Assembly: GCA_002348365.1 (NCBI GenBank)
Contig: DEBC01000057.1
Location: 1 to 23,453 of the forward strand
DNA length: 23,453 nt
Source of the DNA: Alphaproteobacteria bacterium UBA2966
GTDB taxonomy: Bacteria > Pseudomonadota > Alphaproteobacteria > UBA2966
Direction of reading: 5' to 3'
The notes beneath the pieces were generated by a model that saw nothing but the letters and a program-made list of their open reading frames with translations, ran no database searches and was not told where the DNA came from. Below, piece by piece: positions 1 through 6,831 of the stretch. The position numbers were made by a program, and so were the translations under genes. Position 1 is the stretch's first letter. Every line of letters starts with the position of its first letter.

Positions 1-17
1 TACCAGACCACTCCCAT

Positions 18-261
18 TGGCAGACTATTGGAGGCCCGCTGTCTGCCAGAGCGGTAACAGGGAGGAATGGATAGAGTGCCCCTGAAAAGCAGCAGGAAAG
101 TGGGCCAATTAGGGCCTTTTCAGGGCAACAGAAGATTCTGAGGCAGGACAGGCATGGGCCACCCGGCTAGGCCTAATAGGCAACGGGACCCACTACCACA
201 ACAGTCACCAATGCTGTCCTAGCCCCGTAGATTTGGGCCAAGTTTTGATAAGATTTTGGCC
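18..261 (+). ncRNA. candidate structured RNA / structured leader (unassigned)
   Basis: Seen in the sequence: an 8-bp perfect inverted repeat TGGCAGAC (18-25) with 41-48; a 10-bp perfect helix 80-89 with 116-125 (CCCTGAAAAG); a small hairpin 129-132/137-140; a 10-bp helix with one bulge, 145-155 with 211-220, enclosing GGG 156-158/CCC 189-191, CCCG 162-165/CGGG 184-187 and GCCT 171-174/AGGC 178-181; and GGCCAA 236-241/TTGGCC 256-261 just before the ribosome binding site of the next ORF. Nested helices this long are more than expected from unselected sequence, but no covariation can be seen from one copy. It does not match RNase P, tmRNA, 6S, SRP or tRNA signatures that I know. It may be a free RNA, a long structured leader, or mobile-element ends. 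The strand is assumed from the downstream gene, and the 5' end may lie before the window. Confidence 0.35.
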
Positions 262-281
262 TTGGTTTGAAGGAGGTTGGG

Positions 282-494
282 ATGGCGAGGAAGCGGTATT
301 CGGATGAGAATACGATCTATCAATGGTATGGAGCGCGCGGTGCCAACCGCCGTAAGCTCTATGTCCTGCGACGGTCGGCAAAGTTGAGAAGACGGTTCCC
401 GTTCTACGAAGACGCCGAGCGGATTACGAAGAAGGTCTCGCCTCAGTTGTTCAAGCGGAACTTTCGGAAGGCGGTGGAGACTGCTAGACGGTAA
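282..494 (+). CDS. small highly basic hypothetical protein (70 aa)
   Basis: The family is not recognised. ATG 282 is chosen because a perfect AAGGAGG (270-276) lies 5 bases upstream; a TTG at 267 in the same frame would overlap that site. The product is 70 residues and very rich in Arg and Lys, with basic clusters at residues 22-24, 29-30 and 36-38. It has no signal peptide or membrane segment, so binding to nucleic acid or the ribosome is possible but unproven. Its first residues (MARKRYSDE) recall the start of IS3-family OrfA proteins, but the helix-turn-helix that should follow is absent, so this may be chance or a recombined remnant. It follows a strongly folded stretch (18-261) and is followed by a terminator-like hairpin, which supports a real single-gene unit. 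Confidence 0.5.
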   Translation: MARKRYSDENTIYQWYGARGANRRKLYVLRRSAKLRRRFPFYEDAERITKKVSPQLFKRNFRKAVETARR

Positions 495-533
495 ACGTTG
501 CCTAATACATTAAACACTATTCACTATCCAACG

Positions 534-552
534 GGTCCTTTCGGGCCATTTT
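534..552 (+). terminator. terminator-like hairpin after the 70-aa ORF
   Basis: GGTCC (534-538) pairs with GGGCC (543-547) through one T-G wobble across a TTTC loop, followed directly by ATTTT. It lies about 40 bases past the stop codon at 494. The stem is short, so the call is tentative. Confidence 0.35.
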
Positions 553-704
553 ACCGAGGGTAATGGGCAACCCCGACGTTTCCTAGCGACAGAAATTTTA
601 CGTCAGGAATTTGAGTGGCTGGCGGCCTATTAGCACCATACGATTAATTTAAATTCACGTTAAACCTGACCGATAAATTTCATCAATTTTGAAAATAATA
701 ATAT

Positions 705-1499
705 TTATAAATGTGCGTATAAAGCCGAAACTAATTCCCTACCACCGTCAGTTTCTTTTAGTAGAGAGATAGTTTCTGAAGCATCTGTATACAAATGATT
801 CCAAAAATAATCCTTAAAATTTTTCCTAAATTTACTAAGTTCTTTCTCACCAAACTCACCAATTACATCTCCTTCTACAGCCGACCAGTACAATTTAGTT
901 AAGTTTTTCGTATAATTCGGATGTGCCATCAAAGAAATGATCTGCACAGCCCTACAATATTTATCTGTCATAGAGACAGTTTTAGTTGTGATCTTAGAGA
1001 TGTGACTATTATCGATAGCAGAAGACATTACATCCGAGTTCAAGAGATTTTGTAGTATATTCTCCCTTTCTACATATATGTAACTTCTAGAAGTACGATG
1101 TTTCCACAATATAGAATCTGATGAATTTGTCTCTACTTTAATAACTTTCCCTTCGCCGGTGACCATTCTACCTTTTTTGTCATCCTGTAATAGGCCTTGG
1201 ATTATCCCTACGTTACTAAACAAGCTTCCGGCCAAAATATGAAGAGCCTCGGGATGGCGAATAAAACCATGGCGCGAGCATATACTTCCAATTATTTGTA
1301 AGGCCACTCGTGCACACATAACAGTATGCTCAAAGGAATAAAATAACGAGGTTGAGCGCGCCATAACCGTAAGCGCCATACGACAAAGAGTAGACATTTG
1401 CTCTTCTAAGGCAGCAATATCATTACCGTAGCCTCGAGATAAAACACTCTTAACTTCATGATCTAATTGCGCGATAGAAATATCAATAAATCTGATCAT
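705..1499 (-). CDS. degenerate HD-domain paralogue (pseudo-phosphohydrolase)
   Basis: This 264-residue protein aligns by eye with residues 1-271 of the HD-GAF protein encoded just upstream (1483-2850) but lacks the GAF part. Shared features are FEHT (56-59) against VEHT, SLFSNVG (92-98) against LLFHDIG, YVER (142-145) against HVER, MAHPNY (191-196) against MADPHY, and a GGRELV/QGRQWV tail. The metal and catalytic positions are nearly all replaced: the HD dyad is S95-N96, the first His-Asp is Y54-S55, the later His is Y142 and the final Asp is Q186; only H58 remains. It should therefore fold like an HD domain without hydrolysing. By analogy with other pseudo-enzymes it could bind a ligand or control the active partner (inference). 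ATG 1499 lies inside the end of the upstream gene (17-base overlap), so translation is probably coupled. It is AT-rich like its partner and unlike genes to the right. Confidence 0.82.
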   Translation of the reverse strand: MIRFIDISIAQLDHEVKSVLSRGYGNDIAALEEQMSTLCRMALTVMARSTSLFYSFEHTVMCARVALQIIGSICSRHGFIRHPEALHILAGSLFSNVGIIQGLLQDDKKGRMVTGEGKVIKVETNSSDSILWKHRTSRSYIYVERENILQNLLNSDVMSSAIDNSHISKITTKTVSMTDKYCRAVQIISLMAHPNYTKNLTKLYWSAVEGDVIGEFGEKELSKFRKNFKDYFWNHLYTDASETISLLKETDGGRELVSALYAHL

Positions 1500-2850
1500 A
1501 TTCGAGACCCAACAGCTTATTTATTTCAAAGCCAACTTGCTGCATTAATGATAGCACTGCTGAATCCGGTTCTTCTGCCTCTAAACTAAAGCATTCGATG
1601 ATATATTTTACGCCAGTGGCGCCAAATACTGGAAAAGCAAACGCCCCCTTTACACCAACGTCACGTGCATTTTTGGCCCGTGGAAAATTATCGTCTTCGG
1701 TAACATTCTTAATCCAAGCTGGTTTTTGATCTTCCACAACTCGCCCTGGAAGCCCCTCGCCTATGCTGAATTTGGATTTAGCAGTCACTTCTCGAAATTG
1801 ACTGATGCTATTCAGCGACGTAGCCGAGTGCCAAATATTTGTTGGCACAATAGCAACTGAATCTTTCGTTTTAGTTACTTCGAAAATGTGTGCAAGGGGC
1901 CAGTCCTGATACTCGCAAACTTTTCCGAGTATTTCCTTTAAGCATTCTTTTAAATTTTTGAGGTTTTGGGAAGAATTAGAAATATCTTGCAGGAGGCGAA
2001 TACCAGATGACTCTAACACAGCGCTATTCTCTTGAGAAAACACATGATAATTCAGGTTTGCTACCCATTGACGGCCCTGTTCTGTTGCATTTAAGTATTT
2101 TAATGCCTCTGAAATATGAGGTCGAACAAAATTTATAAAAAATGAAGGATAAGTTTCTCTTAAATCACCAACATTATTTAATCCTAACTTTCGGGTCACG
2201 CCAGTTTCATAAAATTCATAGTAGAGGGCTGAAATTTTTTTGTCGTAGTGTGGGTCCGCCATTTGTCCGATAAGATCAGCTGAACCCACGAGAGTGGCTA
2301 GTTGTTCGGAACTACTGGCACCGGTAAATGTCGAATGCCGATCTTTAGGTATTGGGAATTGTGTGAACCTAATTAAATCACATAAAAGATCAACGTTAAT
2401 TTCGGGATTCCAGGCCCTCTGTCTTAAAAACACTTCCCCGCGTTCAACATGATATGGCGTGAGGCTAGCGTCAGTTGCGTCATCCCGCAATTGAATAGTA
2501 TCTCCATTACTTCCATCAATGATCTGAATATTTTCAGAATCACCATTTAGTATATTTCTTACGTAGCCAATATCATGAAATAACAAGGCAATTGTATAAT
2601 GAAGCCAGTCACTTGCTTGCAGCTGGCCCTCGAGAAGTTTTTTTCCTTGAAGTATATCTTGCCCGCAAAGTGTTACCATACAAGTATGTTCAACATCGTG
2701 ATAAAGAGCATCACTTTTATTTATTAAGTTCAAAGAAGTGTGGACTGCATCCGAAATAATACCAGAGTACTTATCCGGAGATTCAGGAAATATTACCTGA
2801 CGGGATTTTTCCAACAAGGAAATGAAAACTTCAGATATGTTATAAATCAC
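1483..2850 (-). CDS. HD-domain metal-dependent phosphohydrolase with C-terminal GAF domain
   Basis: A 455-residue cytosolic protein. Residues 1-271 form an HD-superfamily domain: YHDxEHTxxV (50-59), HD dyad H92-D93, H134, and D192 followed by MADPHY (197-202). The first motif recalls the HNxxHA signature of class I cyclic-nucleotide phosphodiesterases. From memory it resembles the cyanobacterial group NCBI calls Npun_R2479-type HD metalloproteins. Residues about 286-448 form a GAF sensory domain (GEGLPGRVVED at 364-374, then WIKNV). A GAF-regulated phosphohydrolase acting on a nucleotide or similar phosphoester is likely; the substrate is unknown. The start is GTG 2850: no good Shine-Dalgarno sequence is visible, but the N-terminus fits the family length. 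It is first in a two-gene operon with its inactive paralogue, and a 16-bp palindrome lies 14 bases upstream. AT-rich base use suggests transfer. Confidence 0.88.
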   Translation of the reverse strand: MIYNISEVFISLLEKSRQVIFPESPDKYSGIISDAVHTSLNLINKSDALYHDVEHTCMVTLCGQDILQGKKLLEGQLQASDWLHYTIALLFHDIGYVRNILNGDSENIQIIDGSNGDTIQLRDDATDASLTPYHVERGEVFLRQRAWNPEINVDLLCDLIRFTQFPIPKDRHSTFTGASSSEQLATLVGSADLIGQMADPHYDKKISALYYEFYETGVTRKLGLNNVGDLRETYPSFFINFVRPHISEALKYLNATEQGRQWVANLNYHVFSQENSAVLESSGIRLLQDISNSSQNLKNLKECLKEILGKVCEYQDWPLAHIFEVTKTKDSVAIVPTNIWHSATSLNSISQFREVTAKSKFSIGEGLPGRVVEDQKPAWIKNVTEDDNFPRAKNARDVGVKGAFAFPVFGATGVKYIIECFSLEAEEPDSAVLSLMQQVGFEINKLLGLEYDQIY

Positions 2851-2863
2851 AATTAAATTTTAA

Positions 2864-2879
2864 TCGTTTTTAAAAACGA
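2864..2879 (-). promoter_or_regulatory. 16-bp perfect palindrome upstream of the HD-GAF operon
   Basis: TCGTTTTTAAAAACGA is its own reverse complement and ends 14 bases before the GTG at 2850, within very AT-rich DNA. Its position suits an operator overlapping the promoter or the start of the transcript. It lacks the GC-rich stem and T-run of an intrinsic terminator for the gene ending at 2899, so an operator is the better reading. Confidence 0.4.
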
Positions 2880-2898
2880 CTCCCATTTTGATTCAAGG

Positions 2899-3249
2899 CT
2901 ACATCACCTTACGGAGAACGTGTCGCCGGTTGCTGGTATATGGACGCACCTCTTCCGGCCAGCGGCTCTCTTCCACCGCATCGGCCCATCTCTGACTGGT
3001 GAGAACGTCCGGGCTCTCGATTTCATAGATGGCCGTATATTTTGGCTCGCTCTCGGCAATGATTTCCTTTTGTTCGCCTCCGATGCTCAGGACTAGTTGC
3101 TCCTGCGTTAGCCGCGTCACGGACATCACGCCCGGCACTTTCAACAAGTTAGGAACATGCTCTTTGTTATAAACTTCGTTGAAGAGCGACTCTTTCTCCG
3201 GTGCCACATCCATACTGGCCATGAACAGGTACTTGGTCTGAAGCGCCAT
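2899..3249 (-). CDS. small dimeric alpha/beta-barrel (ferredoxin-fold) protein
   Basis: A 116-residue protein of the stress-responsive/EthD-like dimeric alpha-beta barrel type. The pattern is a first strand TKYLFMASMDV, a helix with FNEVYNKEHVPNLLKVPGV, a strand MSVTRLTQ, a later strand PKYTAIYEIES, and a second helix from about 84 to 96 (SQRWADAVEES). The NKEHVPNLLKVPGV segment is typical of these proteins, which are small monooxygenases, isomerases or binding proteins; no reaction can be assigned. ATG 3249 is preferred over the TTG directly upstream because GGGAGAG (3260-3254) stands a usual distance away. Base composition is intermediate between the AT-rich HD genes and the GC-rich right side. 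It is co-directional with the HD operon but separated by the palindrome at 2864-2879. Confidence 0.75.
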   Translation of the reverse strand: MALQTKYLFMASMDVAPEKESLFNEVYNKEHVPNLLKVPGVMSVTRLTQEQLVLSIGGEQKEIIAESEPKYTAIYEIESPDVLTSQRWADAVEESRWPEEVRPYTSNRRHVLRKVM

Positions 3250-3394
3250 CAAACTCTCCCACAGTCTAAAAAATCAACTTCGCCGCGCTACTCCCAGCCA
3301 TAATTTCAGAGTTTAGGTTTTCTTGCTACCTCTTGAGACCCGCAGAATACATTGGAAAATTCGGTGCGCCCAGTAGGAATTCAACTTACGACCC

Positions 3395-3444
3395 ACTGAT
3401 TTGTAATCAGCAAGTCAGCGGTTCGAATCCGCTACCCGGCTCCA
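3395..3444 (+). pseudogene. tRNA-Thr (anticodon TGT) 3'-half fragment, possible att scar
   Basis: The 3' half of a tRNA reads cleanly: anticodon arm 3395-3411 with loop TTTGTAA (anticodon TGT at 3402-3404), variable loop AAGTC (3412-3416), T arm AGCGG-TTCGAAT-CCGCT (3417-3433), acceptor strand ACCCGGC (3434-3440), discriminator T and CCA (3442-3444). The matching 5' acceptor strand GCCGGGT is absent upstream, and base pair 27-43 is A-C. CAGTAGG at 3371-3377 and CAACT at 3382-3386 faintly recall a D arm, so a decayed whole tRNA is also possible. Integrases commonly recombine in tRNA 3' ends and leave such a fragment on the far side of the island. Its orientation places the island to the left, where the AT-rich genes lie (inference). 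Confidence 0.72.
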
Positions 3445-3521
3445 GCCTTCTCGACCCGAACCGCTCGTGCGTTTCGCCGCCCCGCAGAGCGGCACCTCGA
3501 ACGGAGCGCTCGCATCAAAGA

Positions 3522-5594
3522 TCAATAACCTTCCAATGCCTCGATCATGGCCGCGAGCTGCGTTTCATACTTCCGCCATTCATCTGAGCTTCCCTGATAC
3601 ATCTTGCGGCGGACTTGTGCAGAAGAAGCGGACTGCACCGTTCGCTCCGTCTTATGAAATTCCAGACATCGGTCCTCCCAGTCCAGACCGGCATACGCCA
3701 ACAGCTTACGGGTCTCTTCATCCTGATTTTTGGTGAGATTCTCGTAGTTCAGATTGTAAATCCGGCCCGGGAACTTATCGTTCCAGAACGCCATCAAGTC
3801 ACTGTACAGCTTGTAATAATCAACTAATTCTGTCAGATCATAAATATAAGACTGCCTCATCCCGAATCTTGGTAAGTAATGTTTAAATACTGACCAACAC
3901 ACAGCACGAGCATCCCGCTGGGTGTGAACAATTTTACTTTCGGGTATTGCTCCAAGGATGAACCCGATGAACCTGAAGTTCAGCGGATTCTTTTCGGCAA
4001 TGCTGGTTTCGGAAACATCCAGGCCTTTCAGCCCGGACAGGTACTTTTCCCGGATGGAAGGGAATTGGTCTTCCACCGATTGACCAAGAGACTCTTCGTC
4101 CAATGAAATCGAATTTTCGAGCAACACCAGCTCGCCCGCGCCGTGCACCTGTGAGTGACTGGCCAGGATTTGCTCCACCAACGTTGTCCCGGATCGCGGC
4201 ATACCCAGAATAAAGATGGGCCGTTTGCTTCCGGTACTCTCCATGGCTTCCGAGCCGTCCAAGCCGGATAAGTCTCCCTCGAATGCGGACTTGATCTGCT
4301 CAAACAATTGCCGGTCGGCCGAAGTGAACGACTCCAATTGCTCTTTTCGCAGGCGATTGCCCTCGGCAAAGTGAGAAAAAGAATTCTCGTAATCACCGAT
4401 GTGTTCGAACGCATTCCCCAATGCAAAATTCAGGTAGACCCTGTCCTGGTTCGTGAGGGCGTGATCATTGATGAGGTTGAGCATTGACTGGATTTGCGGA
4501 TCATCGCTCTCGTGCTTCTTGATCCTGCCCTGGTGGTAGTACGCTTCGGCATAGTTCGGCTTTAACTGCAGCGCCGTATCGAAATTCTCGGCTGCTTGGT
4601 CAGGCTTGCCGGCATGCGTGTAGGCGAGCCCCAGATTGTTATGCGCCTCGGCATAGCCGGGCCGTAACTTCAGGGCTCTCTCGAAACTGGCAACCGCTTC
4701 CTCGAACCTTCCCAGCTCATTAAGAGCTGCACCCAGATTGTTGTGGGCTTCGGCAAAGTCGGGGCTCAACTGCAGGGCCTGTTCATGACGCGCAATAGCC
4801 TCTTCATATCTGCCCAGACCATTGAGCGCGGCACCCAGATTGTTATGGGCCGCGGCGTAGTCCGGGTTTAGTTGCAAGGCCTTTTCATGGCTGATGATTG
4901 CCTCTTCAGGTTTACCCAACTCGTTCAGGGCAATCCCCAGATGGTTGTGCGCGGTGGCGTAATCGGGTCTCAGTGCCAGGGCTCTCTGAAAACTGGCAGC
5001 CGCCTCATCAAATCGCCTCAGACGACTAAGAGCGATTCCCAGATTGTTGTGCACCTCTGCCCGTTCGGGCATGAGCTCCAAGGTTCTCTTGAAACTGGCG
5101 ACGGCATCTTCGGGCTCGCCGAGCGACGACAGCGCAACTCCCAGATAGTTGTGGGCCTCGGCATCGTCGGGGTTCAACGCCAACGCTCTCCTGAGACTGG
5201 ATACCGCCTCTTCCAGTTTGCCGAGATGACTGAGAGCGATCCCCAGATTGCTGTGTGCTTCGGCATTATCGGGCTGCAACGTCGAAACCTGCCTGAACTG
5301 GGAGGCCGCCCCCTCCCAGTTCCCCAGGTTTGCGTTTGCCGCACCGAGCAAATTCGGGATTGGGGGGACATTGGGGAACTGCGTCAACAACGGCTCACCT
5401 TGCGATATAACGTCTTGAAAACGACCCTGCTCGTAGAGTACGGCCAAGTGCCTGAAACGTTCTTCCAGGGAACCCGCGTCGGTCGCCGGACCCAGCGCGT
5501 TTCGTGACTTCATGGCCACCATTCCATCAATCGCTTGTTTGTTCCGTGGCGATTTCTCAAGGGTGTTCTCGTAAATCTGTTTCGCAAGCGCCAA
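3522..5594 (-). CDS. TPR-repeat sulfotransferase
   Basis: A 690-residue protein as read from TTG 5594. Residues 1-30 are part of a TPR, about 44-360 hold roughly nine further TPRs at 34-residue spacing, and about 457-680 are a PAPS-dependent sulfotransferase domain (Sulfotransfer_3 type). The 5'-phosphosulfate loop is GMPRSGTT (464-471), and the 3'-phosphate site is seen at HTQRDARAVCWS (557-568: R560, S568). It should transfer sulfate from PAPS to a carbohydrate, lipid or protein acceptor, with the TPRs docking the partner; the acceptor is unknown. There is no signal peptide. The TTG start has AAGG a few bases upstream, but the frame stays TPR-like upstream to a TAA at 5636-5634 and then to an ATG at 5654, so this start may be a fallback after a nonsense mutation. 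The gene stands alone. Confidence 0.9.
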   Translation of the reverse strand: MALAKQIYENTLEKSPRNKQAIDGMVAMKSRNALGPATDAGSLEERFRHLAVLYEQGRFQDVISQGEPLLTQFPNVPPIPNLLGAANANLGNWEGAASQFRQVSTLQPDNAEAHSNLGIALSHLGKLEEAVSSLRRALALNPDDAEAHNYLGVALSSLGEPEDAVASFKRTLELMPERAEVHNNLGIALSRLRRFDEAAASFQRALALRPDYATAHNHLGIALNELGKPEEAIISHEKALQLNPDYAAAHNNLGAALNGLGRYEEAIARHEQALQLSPDFAEAHNNLGAALNELGRFEEAVASFERALKLRPGYAEAHNNLGLAYTHAGKPDQAAENFDTALQLKPNYAEAYYHQGRIKKHESDDPQIQSMLNLINDHALTNQDRVYLNFALGNAFEHIGDYENSFSHFAEGNRLRKEQLESFTSADRQLFEQIKSAFEGDLSGLDGSEAMESTGSKRPIFILGMPRSGTTLVEQILASHSQVHGAGELVLLENSISLDEESLGQSVEDQFPSIREKYLSGLKGLDVSETSIAEKNPLNFRFIGFILGAIPESKIVHTQRDARAVCWSVFKHYLPRFGMRQSYIYDLTELVDYYKLYSDLMAFWNDKFPGRIYNLNYENLTKNQDEETRKLLAYAGLDWEDRCLEFHKTERTVQSASSAQVRRKMYQGSSDEWRKYETQLAAMIEALEGY
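4529..5310 (-). repeat. in-gene 102-bp repeats encoding tandem TPRs
   Basis: The string CCAGATTG or a close variant recurs every 102 bases (4631, 4733, and onward to about 5243), which equals 34 codons, one TPR unit. Units share long near-identical stretches at DNA level (the plus-strand core is CCCAGATTGTTATG with changes at one or two bases), pointing to amplification or gene conversion within the gene. Ends are approximate. Confidence 0.75.
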
Positions 5595-5654
5595 CTCACC
5601 CTTCCTGGCGAGCTCTTCAGCCTCGCGTAGCGCTTAGTCAACTGATGGGGACAT
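5595..5654 (-). other. stop-interrupted N-terminal extension of the TPR-sulfotransferase
   Basis: In the frame of the sulfotransferase, ATG 5654-5652 begins MSPSVD, followed by TAA (5636-5634) and then ALREAEELARKGE running straight into the annotated start. The post-stop residues complete helix A of the first TPR, and VD-Q-AL is, from memory, a common start in this protein family, so a CAA-to-TAA change is the simplest explanation. No strong ribosome binding site is seen before ATG 5654. A sequencing or assembly error cannot be excluded. Confidence 0.6.
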
Positions 5655-5889
5655 GGCGCAATACAGAACCTACCGTGTTCAAGATGACCCGCCCACAAAA
5701 AGTGATCCGGGTCCATAGTTAGTGTATTGACGATCTTCATTCCATTCGCATCGCAACCCGAATCGCTGCCGGGGGGTCTCTTTACAGACTGCAAACCGGC
5801 TGCCTGATCGACTACAGCCGCAGCGATGAATTAGGGTGCGATCAAGCCCACAACAAAACGATCTCGAATCGACCGTCCGGGAGTGCGCA

Positions 5890-6765
5890 ATGAAAGAACC
5901 GATCACGTTCTACAGCGAGGGCACCAAACTTGCCGGGGACATCTATCTGCCAGATACGCCAGCTGACAGGCCGCGTCCCGGGCTCGTCCTGGTGGGGGGC
6001 TATACCTACGTCAAAGAGGTCAACGGGCCCGCGTTCGCTGAGGCCGTCATCGATGCGGGGTATGCCGCCATCGCCTTCGACTTCAAGGGTTGGGGTAGCA
6101 GCGAGGGTCCCTCGAACCGCTTGGACCCCTATGGCCGGGTCTGGGATGCGCATGCGGCCCTGACCGCTCTCGCTGCGTGCGACGACGTCGACGCGGACCG
6201 TATCGGAATTATCGGCTGGAGTTATGGGGGCGCCACGGCCACATGGCTCGCCGCAGTCGACCCACGCGTCCGTTGCGTCGCGAACACGATCACGTTGGGC
6301 AATGGGCGGCGCTGGATGGAAGGTGTTCGCTCAGGAGAAGAGGTCAGCGCGCTGCACGCCCGCGCCGATAAGGATCGGATCAGCCGGGTTCAAACCGGTA
6401 TTTCGGAAACCGCCCCCATCCCATCCATCCTCCACATGAGCGCATCCGAAAGCGCGATACTGGATGCCGCGCGAGAAAAGGAAGGAGTCGAGCCCGGGCA
6501 AATTCCTCTCGAGTTCATCGACGAGACCTTGGCGTTCAATCCCGAATGGGTCGTCGACAAGATTGCGCCGCGGCCCGTGCTGTTTGTCGCCACCGAGAAC
6601 GATGGTGTTTGCCCCCCTGAGGAAAGCCAGATCCTCTACGACCTGGCGGGCGAGCCCAAGAAGCTCGTGATGATTCCCGATTGCGGTCACTTCAATTTCT
6701 ATTCCGGAGCGCCGTTCGATCAGGCGATGAAGGAAATCATCGACTGGTTCGACACGCATCTTTGA
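5890..6765 (+). CDS. alpha/beta hydrolase (dienelactone hydrolase / acyl-peptidase-like)
   Basis: A 291-residue cytosolic serine hydrolase. The nucleophile elbow is GWSYGG (109-114, Ser111), the acid is probably Asp238 in ATENDGVCPPE and the base His267 in CGHFNF; the oxyanion loop region is VGGYTY (35-40). The order strand-GWSYGG-lid-D-H is the full fold at normal length. It would cleave an ester, lactone or similar bond; the substrate is not determined. ATG 5890 is chosen over the in-frame GTG 5836 because GGGAG (5879-5883) is 6 bases upstream and the family begins close to this residue. It is a single rightward gene, convergent with the LLM oxidoreductase. It could supply ester or lactone hydrolysis for the Baeyer-Villiger enzymes further right, but the distance makes that only a possibility. 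Confidence 0.88.
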   Translation: MKEPITFYSEGTKLAGDIYLPDTPADRPRPGLVLVGGYTYVKEVNGPAFAEAVIDAGYAAIAFDFKGWGSSEGPSNRLDPYGRVWDAHAALTALAACDDVDADRIGIIGWSYGGATATWLAAVDPRVRCVANTITLGNGRRWMEGVRSGEEVSALHARADKDRISRVQTGISETAPIPSILHMSASESAILDAAREKEGVEPGQIPLEFIDETLAFNPEWVVDKIAPRPVLFVATENDGVCPPEESQILYDLAGEPKKLVMIPDCGHFNFYSGAPFDQAMKEIIDWFDTHL

Positions 6766-6780
6766 GGTAGGTCCGCAAAT

Positions 6781-6803
6781 CCCCTCCCCGGGATCCGGTG
6801 GGG
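6781..6803. terminator. GC-rich hairpin between convergent genes
   Basis: CCCC (6781-6784) plus CC (6786-6787) pair with GG (6797-6798) plus GGGG (6800-6803) around one mismatch. It lies between the convergent stops at 6765 and 6832. There is no T-run on either side, so a terminator role is a guess from position. Confidence 0.28.
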
Positions 6804-6831
6804 GCGATAACGAACCTGATCGTGGCGTGAT

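Noticed and set aside
67..141. 24-codon ORF inside the folded region at the left edge
   Set aside because: GGAGG is only one base from the ATG, too close to work, and the ORF runs through both strands of the 10-bp helix; the stretch reads better as structure than as coding.
267..494. IS3-type transposase OrfA assignment for the small basic ORF
   Set aside because: Only the first nine or so residues resemble OrfA; the helix-turn-helix and leucine zipper are missing and no inverted repeats or OrfB are present.
3369..3444. Intact tRNA-Thr
   Set aside because: No GCCGGGT acceptor strand or proper D arm at the required distance; only the 3' half is supported.
4529..5310. Regular 102-base repeats as a CRISPR-like or satellite array
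   Set aside because: Spacing equals 34 codons, the frame stays open, and each unit encodes a TPR; there are no unique spacers between constant repeats.
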